A DNA stretch of 55,451 bases from an uncultured Ignavibacteria bacterium (GTDB lineage: Bacteria; Bacteroidota; Ignavibacteria; Tepidaquicellales; Tepidaquicellaceae): the NCBI GenBank assembly GCA_937872315.1, contig CALMST010000299.1, positions 1 through 55,451 on the forward strand. Direction: 5' to 3'. The notes under the pieces are model-generated. The model saw nothing but the letters and a program-made list of their open reading frames with translations, was not told where the DNA came from and did no database searches. Numbering within the stretch: position 1 is the stretch's first letter; each line of letters begins with the position of its first letter. The position numbers and the translations under genes are program-made. Positions 35,448-44,468 of this stretch are shown here, piece by piece.

Positions 35448-36629
35448 TTAACTGTTCAGGGTTGTACTGTACAAATCCGCAAAATCTTTTATCTGTCTTT
35501 CCGGAGAAAATTTTTCTTCAATGACAGCCTTTGCATTTTTTATTAATTCAGGTACTGACTTACCTTCACTTCGTATATACTCGGAAATTTTATCAGCCAT
35601 TAACTCCGGCTCTCTTATTCTTACAATGTATCCGTTTATGTTATCTTCAACTGCTTCATTCATCCCCCCGCAATCTGTAGTGACGACCGGTACACCTGCA
35701 GCCATTGATTCCAGTACTACATTTGCAATTCCTTCTTCCACACTTGGCAATATCAGCATATCAGATCTGATCAGTCTTTTTATAAGTTCATCAAATTTCA
35801 TACCCGGAATTATATTTACTTCACCGTTAAGTTCATATTCATTTATCAGGAACAGGATCTCTTCAGGAACTTTCCCCTGAGCTATTATTGTATATCTGAA
35901 TTTTATTTTTCTGTCTTTAAGTATTTTCATGGTATCCAAAGCATAATGATATCCCTTCTTCCAGTGAAATCTTCCTATCGAAATTATCTCAAATGATCCG
36001 GCTGCAGGTTCTTTTTCACTATTGAGTTGCAGAAGATCTTTATTCACGCTGGAATATATAACCTTTATTCTGTCCCCGGCTGCACCGTATTTTACAGTTT
36101 CTTTTTTTATGGCTTCCGATACAGCATGATATCCGTCTATTACAGGAAAATATTTTCTGTATGCTTCCGAAAGTTTTTTATCTGTAAGGGGTGAATAATT
36201 TATATGCGCTCCTCTCAGACTCAGTATTATTTTACTGTCCAGCAATTCAAACAATTCCGGATTCTGTAAAACTGTCTTTGCCCATTGTATGTGAAAAATG
36301 TCATGCTTTTGTATCAGTATCGGAAGGATCATTCCCATATTTTTTAAAAATGCTCCGGTACTTTTATTTTTTCTGTTTATTGCTTTGATTGCTTTAAAAA
36401 ATTTTCCCGGATCCTTCATCATCAGAATAAAGGAATTCTTTATGATGAAAAAAATCAATGGAAGCTGTCTTACAGGAGTCGGATATACCTTCACATTCTT
36501 ACCGTAATTTACGGTACCTTTTAATTTACCGAATAAAAGTATCTCAAATCCATATTTATCAAGACCTTTTATAAGATTTTCTATAAAAGTAGTGGATGGT
36601 ATATTTCCCGAATAGACGGCTACTCGCAT
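35448..36629 (-). CDS. GT4 glycosyltransferase
   Basis: The 393-residue protein shows IISIGRFHWKKGYHYALDTMK and the EX7E motif EEGIANVVLESMAAGVPVVTTDCGG. Its layout is close to the next downstream GT4 (34262-35443), with the same length, so the two may be ancient duplicates. It overlaps the end of the asparagine-synthetase-like gene by 10 bp. It should add a sugar to the lipid-linked repeat unit in the cytoplasm. Confidence 0.88.
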   Translation of the reverse strand: MRVAVYSGNIPSTTFIENLIKGLDKYGFEILLFGKLKGTVNYGKNVKVYPTPVRQLPLIFFIIKNSFILMMKDPGKFFKAIKAINRKNKSTGAFLKNMGMILPILIQKHDIFHIQWAKTVLQNPELFELLDSKIILSLRGAHINYSPLTDKKLSEAYRKYFPVIDGYHAVSEAIKKETVKYGAAGDRIKVIYSSVNKDLLQLNSEKEPAAGSFEIISIGRFHWKKGYHYALDTMKILKDRKIKFRYTIIAQGKVPEEILFLINEYELNGEVNIIPGMKFDELIKRLIRSDMLILPSVEEGIANVVLESMAAGVPVVTTDCGGMNEAVEDNINGYIVRIREPELMADKISEYIRSEGKSVPELIKNAKAVIEEKFSPERQIKDFADLYSTTLNS

Positions 36630-38050
36630 ACAGGCAGATCCTTGAACTGATTTTTTTTACAGAACATGGAAAGAACAAGAAGCATGTTTACCGAATGCGA
36701 ATATTTAACATCCTCTTTTTGAAATTTTTCATAAAAGTCTGCCACCAGATCAGCGGATAAGAATTCGCCGAATTTTTTATTCTGAAATAAATGCTCTTTA
36801 AGTTGCTTTGAATTTCTTTCACCAAGAAACTGTATTTCCCAGTTCCTCTGTATCATTTTATTTTTTAAAAATTTTTCCTTCAGCAGTCTCTTTCCTTTTT
36901 TAACCGCCCGTAAAGGTAATCTCATCTTTGAATCAAACTTCCTGTAATTATACAAATTCATAGGCGCATAATCCTGCCAGGCTATCTTTGCTATCCCGGA
37001 ATTTTTTAGTTTAATGTAATTGATCTGAATCTGTCTTCCCGCAAGATGTTTCTCGGGAACCCTGCAGATAAACTTGCAGATCTCATCATCATAATAAGGC
37101 AGTACTGCAGGTCTGTAACTGCTGAATATATCCAGGTTTGCGCTTGTCCATCTTGGAGCCCAATACATTGATTTAAAAGCCCTGATCTTTGAATTTGCAT
37201 TTTCTATTTTTATTCCATCGAGCAGATCTGAGATCCTTTCTACGAGATGATCTTTAAAATTTCCCTCAAGTCCCCAGCAATTCCACATGGAATCTGCAAG
37301 CTCAAATCCGCCTTTCTTAATGATCTTCTTAATAACATTTTTAATCAACTCTTCATTATTCAAATTATCATCCACTCCCATATCATCAAACAGAACATCT
37401 CCCCAGTGACCCAGAAAAAAAACATCCCCGAGTTCTGATACATCATCGATGACTGCCATTTGCCTTGGACTTGTAAAGTCCGCATAACATTTATTTATTT
37501 CCGCAAGCTCATCTATGCAATTCCATAAATAACCTACAGGTATTGTATATTCCGAATAAGGGTAAGACCTTACCTTGCTGATCTCCCTTCCGTAACTGGT
37601 TTCATCAAAACTGTCCTGAAATTTATAAGAATAACTTCTGACATTAAAATTATCAGGAAGTGCAACTGACTGCGTCCTGCTGTCAAGTCCGCCCGATAAA
37701 GGCAGTATAACATTCCTGTCAGAAAGTTTTTCTCTGCAGATCTTTTCAAATAAATGCGCAAACTCTTCTGTAACTTGTTTTAAAGATCTTTCCTCAGGAT
37801 CGTAATTCCATTTCCAGTACTGCTCTGATCCGGTAACAATATTATTTTCATCTAAAATATAATCCGTAGCCGGCTGAAGCGCTATTTTATTTACATAGTA
37901 TGAATCTTCTCCAAGAAAGAATCCTGTCGCAGCAAATATACAAATTGCTTTATGGTTAATATCCTGACCATTGCCTTTTAATGCAAATTTTTGAGTCTGC
38001 GGAATTATTGATGTTTTTATATTATTCAACCGAATCTTTAAACCAGACAA
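36620..38050 (-). CDS. asparagine synthetase-like protein lacking the glutaminase active site
   Basis: The 476-residue product has the synthetase PP-motif LPLSGGLDSR (117-125) and later GHWGDVLFDD and YWAPRW, so the ATP-dependent half is present. The first ~90 residues are only a remnant of the glutaminase domain (KIALQPATDYILDENN resembles its end), and there is no MCG start, so no catalytic Cys is available. Compared with ~600 residues in the two full copies it is ~120 shorter. It may use free ammonia, take it from a partner, or ligate another amine. Start TTG 38048-38050 overlaps the upstream GT2 gene by 29 bp; a later start is possible. Confidence 0.8.
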   Translation of the reverse strand: MSGLKIRLNNIKTSIIPQTQKFALKGNGQDINHKAICIFAATGFFLGEDSYYVNKIALQPATDYILDENNIVTGSEQYWKWNYDPEERSLKQVTEEFAHLFEKICREKLSDRNVILPLSGGLDSRTQSVALPDNFNVRSYSYKFQDSFDETSYGREISKVRSYPYSEYTIPVGYLWNCIDELAEINKCYADFTSPRQMAVIDDVSELGDVFFLGHWGDVLFDDMGVDDNLNNEELIKNVIKKIIKKGGFELADSMWNCWGLEGNFKDHLVERISDLLDGIKIENANSKIRAFKSMYWAPRWTSANLDIFSSYRPAVLPYYDDEICKFICRVPEKHLAGRQIQINYIKLKNSGIAKIAWQDYAPMNLYNYRKFDSKMRLPLRAVKKGKRLLKEKFLKNKMIQRNWEIQFLGERNSKQLKEHLFQNKKFGEFLSADLVADFYEKFQKEDVKYSHSVNMLLVLSMFCKKNQFKDLPVCE

Positions 38051-39014
38051 ACCGGATTTTAGCTGATAGCTTCGAAGCTATCCTGAACGGCAGTATAAGA
38101 TCGAGTATAAAATCTTTACTGTATTTTTGTTTTAACTCAGGGAATTTATCAAGTTCATTTTTAAGAATTCTCCGGCTTCCCGCATATCCTTCTTTGCCGG
38201 CAATTTTTTTCAGACAGGTATAATATGTAAATTCATAATCTTTAACTATGCTCTTATTGTAAGAACTTCCTTTTACAAAATCAATTACCCATTTATAAAA
38301 AACAAGATTCCACTCATTCATCTTTCCGCTTCTGTGTTCCCTTCTTAATGTAGAATCAAAATGCTTTCTGTATTTTACTATTATCCTGTCATCAAAATAT
38401 ATATTAAATTTATCGCCCGTTTTGATCCAGAGGACAACATCTTCAGAGCCTTTGACAGATTCTTCAAATCCGTTTACTTTATCAAAAATACTTCTTCTGA
38501 TAATGGTTGCGCTGGGAAGCGGAGTGCTTCTGAGATCATTCAGAAACATTTCCACCATTTCACCCGGTTTATAGACTCCTGTTTTTATTTTTTCATTATT
38601 CATCAATACAGGCTGTTCGAAAGTTCTGTCTTCATACCAGTACAGAGCAGGACTCCATATCATCGAACAGTCTTTATGTTCTCTTAGGATCCTGATCTGA
38701 TGTGTTAATCTGTCATTATACCAGATATCATCCTGATCAATAAAGGCAATGAATTCCCCTTTTGATTTTTCCACTGCCCTGTTTCTTGTATAAGCTGTTC
38801 CATGGTTCCTGTTACCTTCATGTTCATAAAAGAATATTTTATCCGGATGATCCTTCGAATACTTCAGAGCTAATGCTTTCGTATCATCACTGCTGCCGTC
38901 TTCATAAAGTATCCATTCCCAGTCATTATAATCCTGCCCCATCACGCTTTCATAAGTTTCGTGAAGAGTTTTCGAACCGTTATAAAGAGGAGTTATTATT
39001 GAGACTTCAGGCAT
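38022..39014 (-). CDS. GT2 glycosyltransferase
   Basis: A GT-A domain starts at MPEVSIITPLYNGSKTL and contains LYEDGSSDDT and the DXD motif FIDQDDIWYN. The C-terminal ~100 residues are helical and basic. I set the start at ATG 39012-39014, 1 nt after the upstream stop; a TTG five codons earlier is less typical. It should act in the cytoplasm on the lipid-linked oligosaccharide. Confidence 0.88.
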   Translation of the reverse strand: MPEVSIITPLYNGSKTLHETYESVMGQDYNDWEWILYEDGSSDDTKALALKYSKDHPDKIFFYEHEGNRNHGTAYTRNRAVEKSKGEFIAFIDQDDIWYNDRLTHQIRILREHKDCSMIWSPALYWYEDRTFEQPVLMNNEKIKTGVYKPGEMVEMFLNDLRSTPLPSATIIRRSIFDKVNGFEESVKGSEDVVLWIKTGDKFNIYFDDRIIVKYRKHFDSTLRREHRSGKMNEWNLVFYKWVIDFVKGSSYNKSIVKDYEFTYYTCLKKIAGKEGYAGSRRILKNELDKFPELKQKYSKDFILDLILPFRIASKLSAKIRFVWFKDSVE

Positions 39015-39015
39015 A

Positions 39016-39672
39016 TTATTTTCTGGCAATTGAATAGATTGTTGTCTCCGGCATCAGTCTTGATAACTGAAAGATACCTTTTCCGAAAAATTTTCTGTGA
39101 ATCCTTCTCAGCTGATATCCTAAAACTGATTCATCTTTATGTCTTTCATGCAGTAGTTGAGGAAAAGGATTTACAAGTTCTGACAGATTCACATCTTTAT
39201 CCCTGGTAAACGATATTTTCGCTCTGGAATCTATAAACTCAAGTTCTGAAAATAACTGCTTTGTTCCGTCATATGTAAATCTCCAGAGATCTACCGGCAT
39301 TTTTGAAATTTTTCTTACAAAGCATTCAGAGAAAACTGCGCTTCCCCCTTTTTTAAGCATACCTGTAATATTATCTGCTGCAATAAAAGGATTCTTTACA
39401 TTAGTTAATATTTCCATGCAAATTATAGTGGAATAATGATCTTTATGACCTTTAATGAATTCTGAGTCTGTATCAGTTATGTCCACTTTATGATCTACTC
39501 CATCGCCTTCAAAAAGATCTATTCCGGTAATATCTGATAAACCGGATTTAACCAGAAAACTTCTGATATCCTCTTTATCGAAATCATATAACTTGGAACC
39601 TACTATCAGCACAGGATCATTGATAAGATCCTTGTTTAAATCGAGATAATTTATCTGGTTTTTTGTTGCCAT
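39016..39672 (-). CDS. methyltransferase-like protein with degenerate SAM-binding motif
   Basis: The 218-residue protein has the overall pattern of a small class I methyltransferase: VLIVGSKLYDF as beta-1, ITGIDLFEGDGVDH as beta-2, YSTIICMEILTNVKNP as motif IV, and LKKGGSAVFSECF. Motif I lacks the usual GxGxG (it reads VGSKLYD), so SAM binding may be altered or lost. It overlaps the deacetylase-like gene by 22 bp. It could be a methyltransferase or an inactive partner protein. Confidence 0.65.
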   Translation of the reverse strand: MATKNQINYLDLNKDLINDPVLIVGSKLYDFDKEDIRSFLVKSGLSDITGIDLFEGDGVDHKVDITDTDSEFIKGHKDHYSTIICMEILTNVKNPFIAADNITGMLKKGGSAVFSECFVRKISKMPVDLWRFTYDGTKQLFSELEFIDSRAKISFTRDKDVNLSELVNPFPQLLHERHKDESVLGYQLRRIHRKFFGKGIFQLSRLMPETTIYSIARK

Positions 39673-40712
39673 AATATTTCATTTAATTTTTGTGAATGTA
39701 TGAATTCTGAATCCGGCCAGTTCTTTTGAATGTTTGTCAAAAGTAATGAAAGTTCTTTTAAAGTGTTTGTTCTGTATTCCTTATCATATCTGCCAGCAAA
39801 GTTAACTCTGTGAAAATCTATAACAGCCGGCAGATTGTACCTGAAAGCCTTTCCGATTGAGTCAAGACACTGCTCATGATCAAATTTATAGGAAACATGA
39901 GGATCAAGTCTTGCATTTCTGACAGACCAGAAGAGCCCTTTTCTGTTCTGAAGATACGGAAATTTATATCTCTTACCTTCAGTTGTTAAAAGCCTGTTTG
40001 AAGACTGGATCATTTCTATTTTATTTCTTTTAACTTCTTCAATGTAATCAGTATCAAAAATAAAAGTCGGCGGAATCAATGTTGCAGAATAAAACCCAAA
40101 ATATTTTTTAAACTCTTCTGATGCAATATTTAAAAAATCTATTGAGGAATTTTCTTTGCTGAATTCCCCGTGAAGAAATTTGAGATTACCCCTGGTTGTG
40201 GTCTTTGCATAAAAAAATTTGTTTTCGAATGATTCCTTCCCTTCAGAAGTGTCAAAATATTTTTCTGATTCACTGATATTGTAATGACTATACCCGTGTA
40301 ACTGTGGAAAAATGTAACCGCTGTCAATTCCTTCTTTATATTTCTCTTTGATTTTATTATCCGCATTATTGAATCCTTCAGTGAGAGACCTGAATTTAAG
40401 AGAATCCTTATTTGTATAATCCACATTATGAGTTATGAAATTTGCAGTTATAACAGGTGGACTTTCAAATTTATTTTTAAATCTGCTCATTACTTCAAAT
40501 AGCTCATTGAGATCATCCTCAGTTTCCAGAGAATCAAAACTCCAGCGGCTTAATTTTTCCGGTGTGTATTTTTTTTTCATCCATTCAACGGAATCTTCCG
40601 TTAAAGCTCTTTCAAGTCCCCAGTCATCACTTTCAATTAGCAAATATTTTTTTTTCTGTTTGTTTCTCAGAAAATGAGGCAGATGTTTTTTAAAATTTAA
40701 AGGGTTTCTCAA
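39651..40712 (-). CDS. polysaccharide deacetylase-like protein
   Basis: The 353-residue protein has YLLIESDDWG near the start (D29, D30), PQLHGYSHYN in the middle, a long insert, and AVIDFHRVNFAGR toward the end. The Asp pair and HGYSH resemble the metal site of NodB-type deacetylases/glycoside hydrolases, but the third motif is not standard. No signal peptide is present, so it should be cytoplasmic. Start is TTG 40710-40712. Substrate unknown; the fold call is moderate. Confidence 0.6.
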   Translation of the reverse strand: MRNPLNFKKHLPHFLRNKQKKKYLLIESDDWGLERALTEDSVEWMKKKYTPEKLSRWSFDSLETEDDLNELFEVMSRFKNKFESPPVITANFITHNVDYTNKDSLKFRSLTEGFNNADNKIKEKYKEGIDSGYIFPQLHGYSHYNISESEKYFDTSEGKESFENKFFYAKTTTRGNLKFLHGEFSKENSSIDFLNIASEEFKKYFGFYSATLIPPTFIFDTDYIEEVKRNKIEMIQSSNRLLTTEGKRYKFPYLQNRKGLFWSVRNARLDPHVSYKFDHEQCLDSIGKAFRYNLPAVIDFHRVNFAGRYDKEYRTNTLKELSLLLTNIQKNWPDSEFIHSQKLNEILWQQKTR

Positions 40713-40721
40713 CTATGCCTT

Positions 40722-41843
40722 TTATAATTTTCTCTCATATATTTTCTGATACAACTTATCTAAATTTGAAATTTCATTTTCAATGGAATAGTATTTTTCT
40801 ATGAATTCTTTCTGAATCCGGATTCTGTTGTTTATTTCATCTGCGCTTAGATTTGACCAATGCAGAATTTTATTGGCTATGGATCCCGGATTTTCTGATT
40901 CGAACAGCTGATCCTGCAGATCCCTGAATTGGTCTCTAATCCCCGGTACATCACTTCCATAGCTTATTATCCCGCTTGCCATTGCTTCAAGGACTGAAAT
41001 GGGACCACCTTCTCCTGTTTTCATTGAAGGCAGCATGAAAATATCGGCAACACTGAAAAAAGATTTTATGTCACTTTGCTTTCCGGTAAAAATTATATTC
41101 TTATCCAGATTCTTTTCCTTAACTTTATCCTTAAGCTTATCTGCATATTCAGTCTTATCCTCTCCCACTATAAGTAATTTCGGTGATGCAAAATCTTCCA
41201 GTATGAGTTCAAAACCCTGTATAAGATAATCGATCCCTTTGATGGGAATAATGTTTGCAATTGTTAATATAACAGGACTTGATCCGTTGAGGTTATATTT
41301 TTCGGATACCTCCGAACTTTTTTCCATCTTTGAAAATTCTTTCAGATCAATTCCAATGGGAATCAGCGAATAATTTGTTTTTTCATTAAAAAACACTTTG
41401 ATCATTTCATTGTTCTGTGGGATAATGGCATCGGCGAGTCTCGATCTTATTTTCCACGCATTGCTTCCCCAGCTCATGTTCTTTTTTGTATAGATCCATT
41501 TTATTCTTGCAAGCTTAGCTGCAAGCGCTTCGGAATAATCGTCAGAATAATTATAAGAATGAATAATATCAGGATTGATCTTTTTAAAGAATCTTGAAAG
41601 TTTATACACACTTTCGAAACCTTTTACCCTTGGCTTCATGGGAGCCGAAAATTCAGAAATATATATAGGTATGTCCAGATTTTTTGCGGAATTAAACAGA
41701 TCTCCCCTTTCGTGTCTGCAGCAAATACTTGGTTCATATTTATTCTTATCAAGTCTGGAAATCACATTCAGCAAAGCCTTTCCGCTTCCGGCAGTATTGA
41801 AATTAGGTATAGTATATAATATTTTGATTTTTCGTTTTGACAA
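40722..41843 (-). CDS. GT4 glycosyltransferase
   Basis: The 373-residue GT-B enzyme begins IKILYTIPNFNTAGSGKALL and has VILTIANIIPIKGIDYLIQGF plus GEGGPISVLEAMASGIISYGS (EX7E). TTG 41841-41843 is the only usable start, since the first strand begins at once. It is one of four glycosyltransferases in this stretch and should extend the lipid-linked unit. Confidence 0.88.
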   Translation of the reverse strand: MSKRKIKILYTIPNFNTAGSGKALLNVISRLDKNKYEPSICCRHERGDLFNSAKNLDIPIYISEFSAPMKPRVKGFESVYKLSRFFKKINPDIIHSYNYSDDYSEALAAKLARIKWIYTKKNMSWGSNAWKIRSRLADAIIPQNNEMIKVFFNEKTNYSLIPIGIDLKEFSKMEKSSEVSEKYNLNGSSPVILTIANIIPIKGIDYLIQGFELILEDFASPKLLIVGEDKTEYADKLKDKVKEKNLDKNIIFTGKQSDIKSFFSVADIFMLPSMKTGEGGPISVLEAMASGIISYGSDVPGIRDQFRDLQDQLFESENPGSIANKILHWSNLSADEINNRIRIQKEFIEKYYSIENEISNLDKLYQKIYERKL

Positions 41844-41871
41844 TTATGATCTGATAGATAAATTCATGGCT

Positions 41872-43110
41872 TCAGTTTATTGATAAATAAAGTTCTCTGT
41901 ATTTATCATCCACTACTTCATCAGACCAGTATCTTTCAGCTTTAGCCCTGGCCCTGATCCCGCATTTCTTCATTTCATCTGAATCAACAAGTAGTCTTTC
42001 CAGTAATTCTGAAAGTTTATCGGAATTTCCTGACGGGAAAATGAATCCGTCCTTTCCGTCATCTATCTGAGCTTTAGCTATCTCAGGGATATCTGATCCT
42101 ATTACCGTCAGGCCGCACGACATTGCTTCTATTACTGAGATCGGAAATCCTTCCTGCCTGGAAGGTAATATAAAGATATCTGAACTCTTCATATATTCAT
42201 CCACATTACTTATACTCTTTTCAGTAAAGATCACTTTGTCTTTCAGATCTTCTTTAAGAACTTTTTCTTTTAAGCCTTCTACATAATTTTGATCATATTT
42301 ATATGTTGGTCCGACAATTAGAAGTCTTAAATCCGGGAATGAACACGCTATTCTGGTAAATGCATCTACAAGCAGATGCACTCCTTTTCTTTCATTGATC
42401 CCGCCTACAAATAATATGATCCTGCCTTCCTCCCATAAATTCAATTTTTTTCTTAAATCTCTTTTTTCCTCATCTTCAGTCGGGTTGAATTTTTTTATGT
42501 CCACAGAATACGGGATCTCACTGACCTTGCTCATTGGTATTTCAGATCTTTCATATATTTCCGTTATGACTTTTGACTTACTGACATACCTGTCGGCCAT
42601 CTTGTAAAATTTATATCTCAAATGTTTTGGTTTGAAATAGTCTGTCCAGTGAGGAAATCTTCCCAGTGATAATGGATCATCATCTCCGATCAGGGATGTT
42701 TCGGTAATTACTTTTTTTCCAAGCATTTTCCCGATGAATATAGATACTCTGTTAAATGCAAATCCGGAATTGAAATTATGTATATAGTCATAATGCTTTC
42801 TCAGCCTGTACATTGGTTTTACAAGCGCAAAAAAACATTTCAGTAAATGATATGACTGTTGAAAATATATTAATAAACCTTTTGCATCTTCAGGATTCTC
42901 ATAAAATGAAAGAGGATAAATAAAATCATATTTCTGATCACTTGCCAAGTAACTTCCGCTTCTGTCCCAGCCGATAATGATCACTTCAGAATCTTTCCTG
43001 CTGTTTAATCTAAGTGCATATTTCAAAGCCGCAACTTCCGCACCGCCATATGACGGAGGGAGTATTGCCGTTACTATGCAGATCTTTAAATTATTAGTTT
43101 TATTATGCAA
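41872..43110 (-). CDS. GT4 glycosyltransferase
   Basis: The 412-residue enzyme has LKICIVTAILPPSYGGAEVAALKYAL at the N-terminus and FVGGINERKGVHLLVDAF plus QEGFPISVIEAMSCGLTVIGS (EX7E). Start is TTG 43108-43110; upstream the frame is open only to 43138. A 166-bp gap lies before it, so it may head a transcript. Cytoplasmic, sugar unknown. Confidence 0.88.
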   Translation of the reverse strand: MHNKTNNLKICIVTAILPPSYGGAEVAALKYALRLNSRKDSEVIIIGWDRSGSYLASDQKYDFIYPLSFYENPEDAKGLLIYFQQSYHLLKCFFALVKPMYRLRKHYDYIHNFNSGFAFNRVSIFIGKMLGKKVITETSLIGDDDPLSLGRFPHWTDYFKPKHLRYKFYKMADRYVSKSKVITEIYERSEIPMSKVSEIPYSVDIKKFNPTEDEEKRDLRKKLNLWEEGRIILFVGGINERKGVHLLVDAFTRIACSFPDLRLLIVGPTYKYDQNYVEGLKEKVLKEDLKDKVIFTEKSISNVDEYMKSSDIFILPSRQEGFPISVIEAMSCGLTVIGSDIPEIAKAQIDDGKDGFIFPSGNSDKLSELLERLLVDSDEMKKCGIRARAKAERYWSDEVVDDKYRELYLSIN

Positions 43111-43167
43111 TAATCTTTGTGAAGGCAGGTTCAGGTTTTACAAAAAATCTTGTTTTTTTGTCTTTAT

Positions 43168-43197
43168 ATGATCTGAAAATACTGACCAAACTGTCAA
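43168..43197 (-). promoter_or_regulatory. candidate internal promoter
   Basis: On the minus strand a perfect TTGACA (43192-43197) is followed after 18 bp by GATCAT (43168-43173), which matches four of six positions of the -10 consensus. It lies about 60 nt before the GT4 start at 43110, within one of the few gaps of the locus. Low certainty, since Bacteroidota promoters often differ. Confidence 0.3.
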
Positions 43198-43276
43198 ATG
43201 CTTTATGGTATTGGATATCCTGTTTATGAAAAAATAATGCTGATAAATTTCAACAGATGTTTATAAACTTACGGAT

Positions 43277-44401
43277 CTAACTTAATGCTTTTATCTTGTC
43301 ACAGAAATAACCAACCGGATCTTCAGGAATAAGTTTAACTATATTTTCACGGGCTTTTTTCCCGATCTCTTTCCATTCCGTTCTTCTTGCCCAGGCACGT
43401 TCAAGCGCTTCATCCACAAGACCTACTTCAGCGGCTTTCGCAAGGAATCCGTTTACGTTATCAATGACTATCTCCGGATTACCGCTTACTGCTGTGACTA
43501 TTCCAAGCCTTGAACATAACATTGCTTCCACCAGCGCCAGCGGCAAACCTTCATACCTGGACGTAAGGATCAGAGCCTGATTTTTTCCCCAGATATCAGA
43601 TACATTAACATGTCCGCATACATTGACTTTTTCCAGCCCGAAATATTTTTTAAGCTTTACAATTGAATTTGTATGATCGCCTTTGCCGTATAAATTCACT
43701 TCAAGATTTCTTTCTCTCCATTTTTTTTCGTTTAAAACCTGAAAAAGTATATCCTGTCCTTTTGCATAATATTCATGCCTTGCTACATTTGCCAGAGAAT
43801 ACATATCGCCGGGCTCCGGATATTCCATATCATTCCTGAAATCAGTATTGAATGGATTATAAATAACTTCAGCATTCGGGATCTTTCTTCCGATCTGAAT
43901 TTCAGTTAATCTTAAATTTGCCCTGCTTACAAAATAATTCTTCAGCGCTTTTGGAAATACATCACTTAATCTGTAACTGATCCTGTCAGTCGGCCAGCTG
44001 GCTTCATTAGCAGCCTGAGCTATTGTGGCAAACTTAAAATTATTCTTCACGCAGAACTCCATCAAAGCCAGTCCTCCCGTGTTTCCTCCCTGGTTTATGA
44101 TCGTAAGATCGGGTTTCTCACGTTTTAAGAACTTGTATCCGTCAACCGCATAGCTCAACTGGTGTGTAGCTGGCAGTATTCTGTTGATTATTTTTTTAAT
44201 ATTGGAATTGTCGGTATTATATCTGACCTTAATATTTTTCGACTCAAGCTTCAGTATCTCTTCAGGTATATGCCTCCATCTCGGGATACTTACATTTACA
44301 TTATAACCGTCTTTAGCTAACCTTAAAGCCGCATAATACCATAAATATTCACTTCCGCCCCAGGCTGATTTATTGGTCGAAATAAAAGAAATCTTCTTCA
44401 A
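43277..44401 (-). CDS. GT4 glycosyltransferase
   Basis: The 374-residue enzyme starts KKISFISTNKSAWGGSEYLW, with a Gly-rich loop for the acceptor domain, and has YEGLPLALVEAMLCSRLGIVTA as EX7E motif with VNVCGHVNVSDIWGKNQAL before it. Start is TTG 44399-44401. Both flanking gaps (67 and 166 bp) are wider than usual in this locus, so it may be a more recent insertion (inference). Confidence 0.87.
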   Translation of the reverse strand: MKKISFISTNKSAWGGSEYLWYYAALRLAKDGYNVNVSIPRWRHIPEEILKLESKNIKVRYNTDNSNIKKIINRILPATHQLSYAVDGYKFLKREKPDLTIINQGGNTGGLALMEFCVKNNFKFATIAQAANEASWPTDRISYRLSDVFPKALKNYFVSRANLRLTEIQIGRKIPNAEVIYNPFNTDFRNDMEYPEPGDMYSLANVARHEYYAKGQDILFQVLNEKKWRERNLEVNLYGKGDHTNSIVKLKKYFGLEKVNVCGHVNVSDIWGKNQALILTSRYEGLPLALVEAMLCSRLGIVTAVSGNPEIVIDNVNGFLAKAAEVGLVDEALERAWARRTEWKEIGKKARENIVKLIPEDPVGYFCDKIKALS

Positions 44402-44468
44402 TAGTTGATAAAAATTTACATAAAAATTTGTTTGCTAAAATAATTCTATTTTTCGAAAAATGCTTACC

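Noticed and set aside
43259-43268. 10-bp palindrome GTTTATAAAC after the GT4 stop as a terminator
   Set aside because: No loop and no T-run; too short to count as a terminator.
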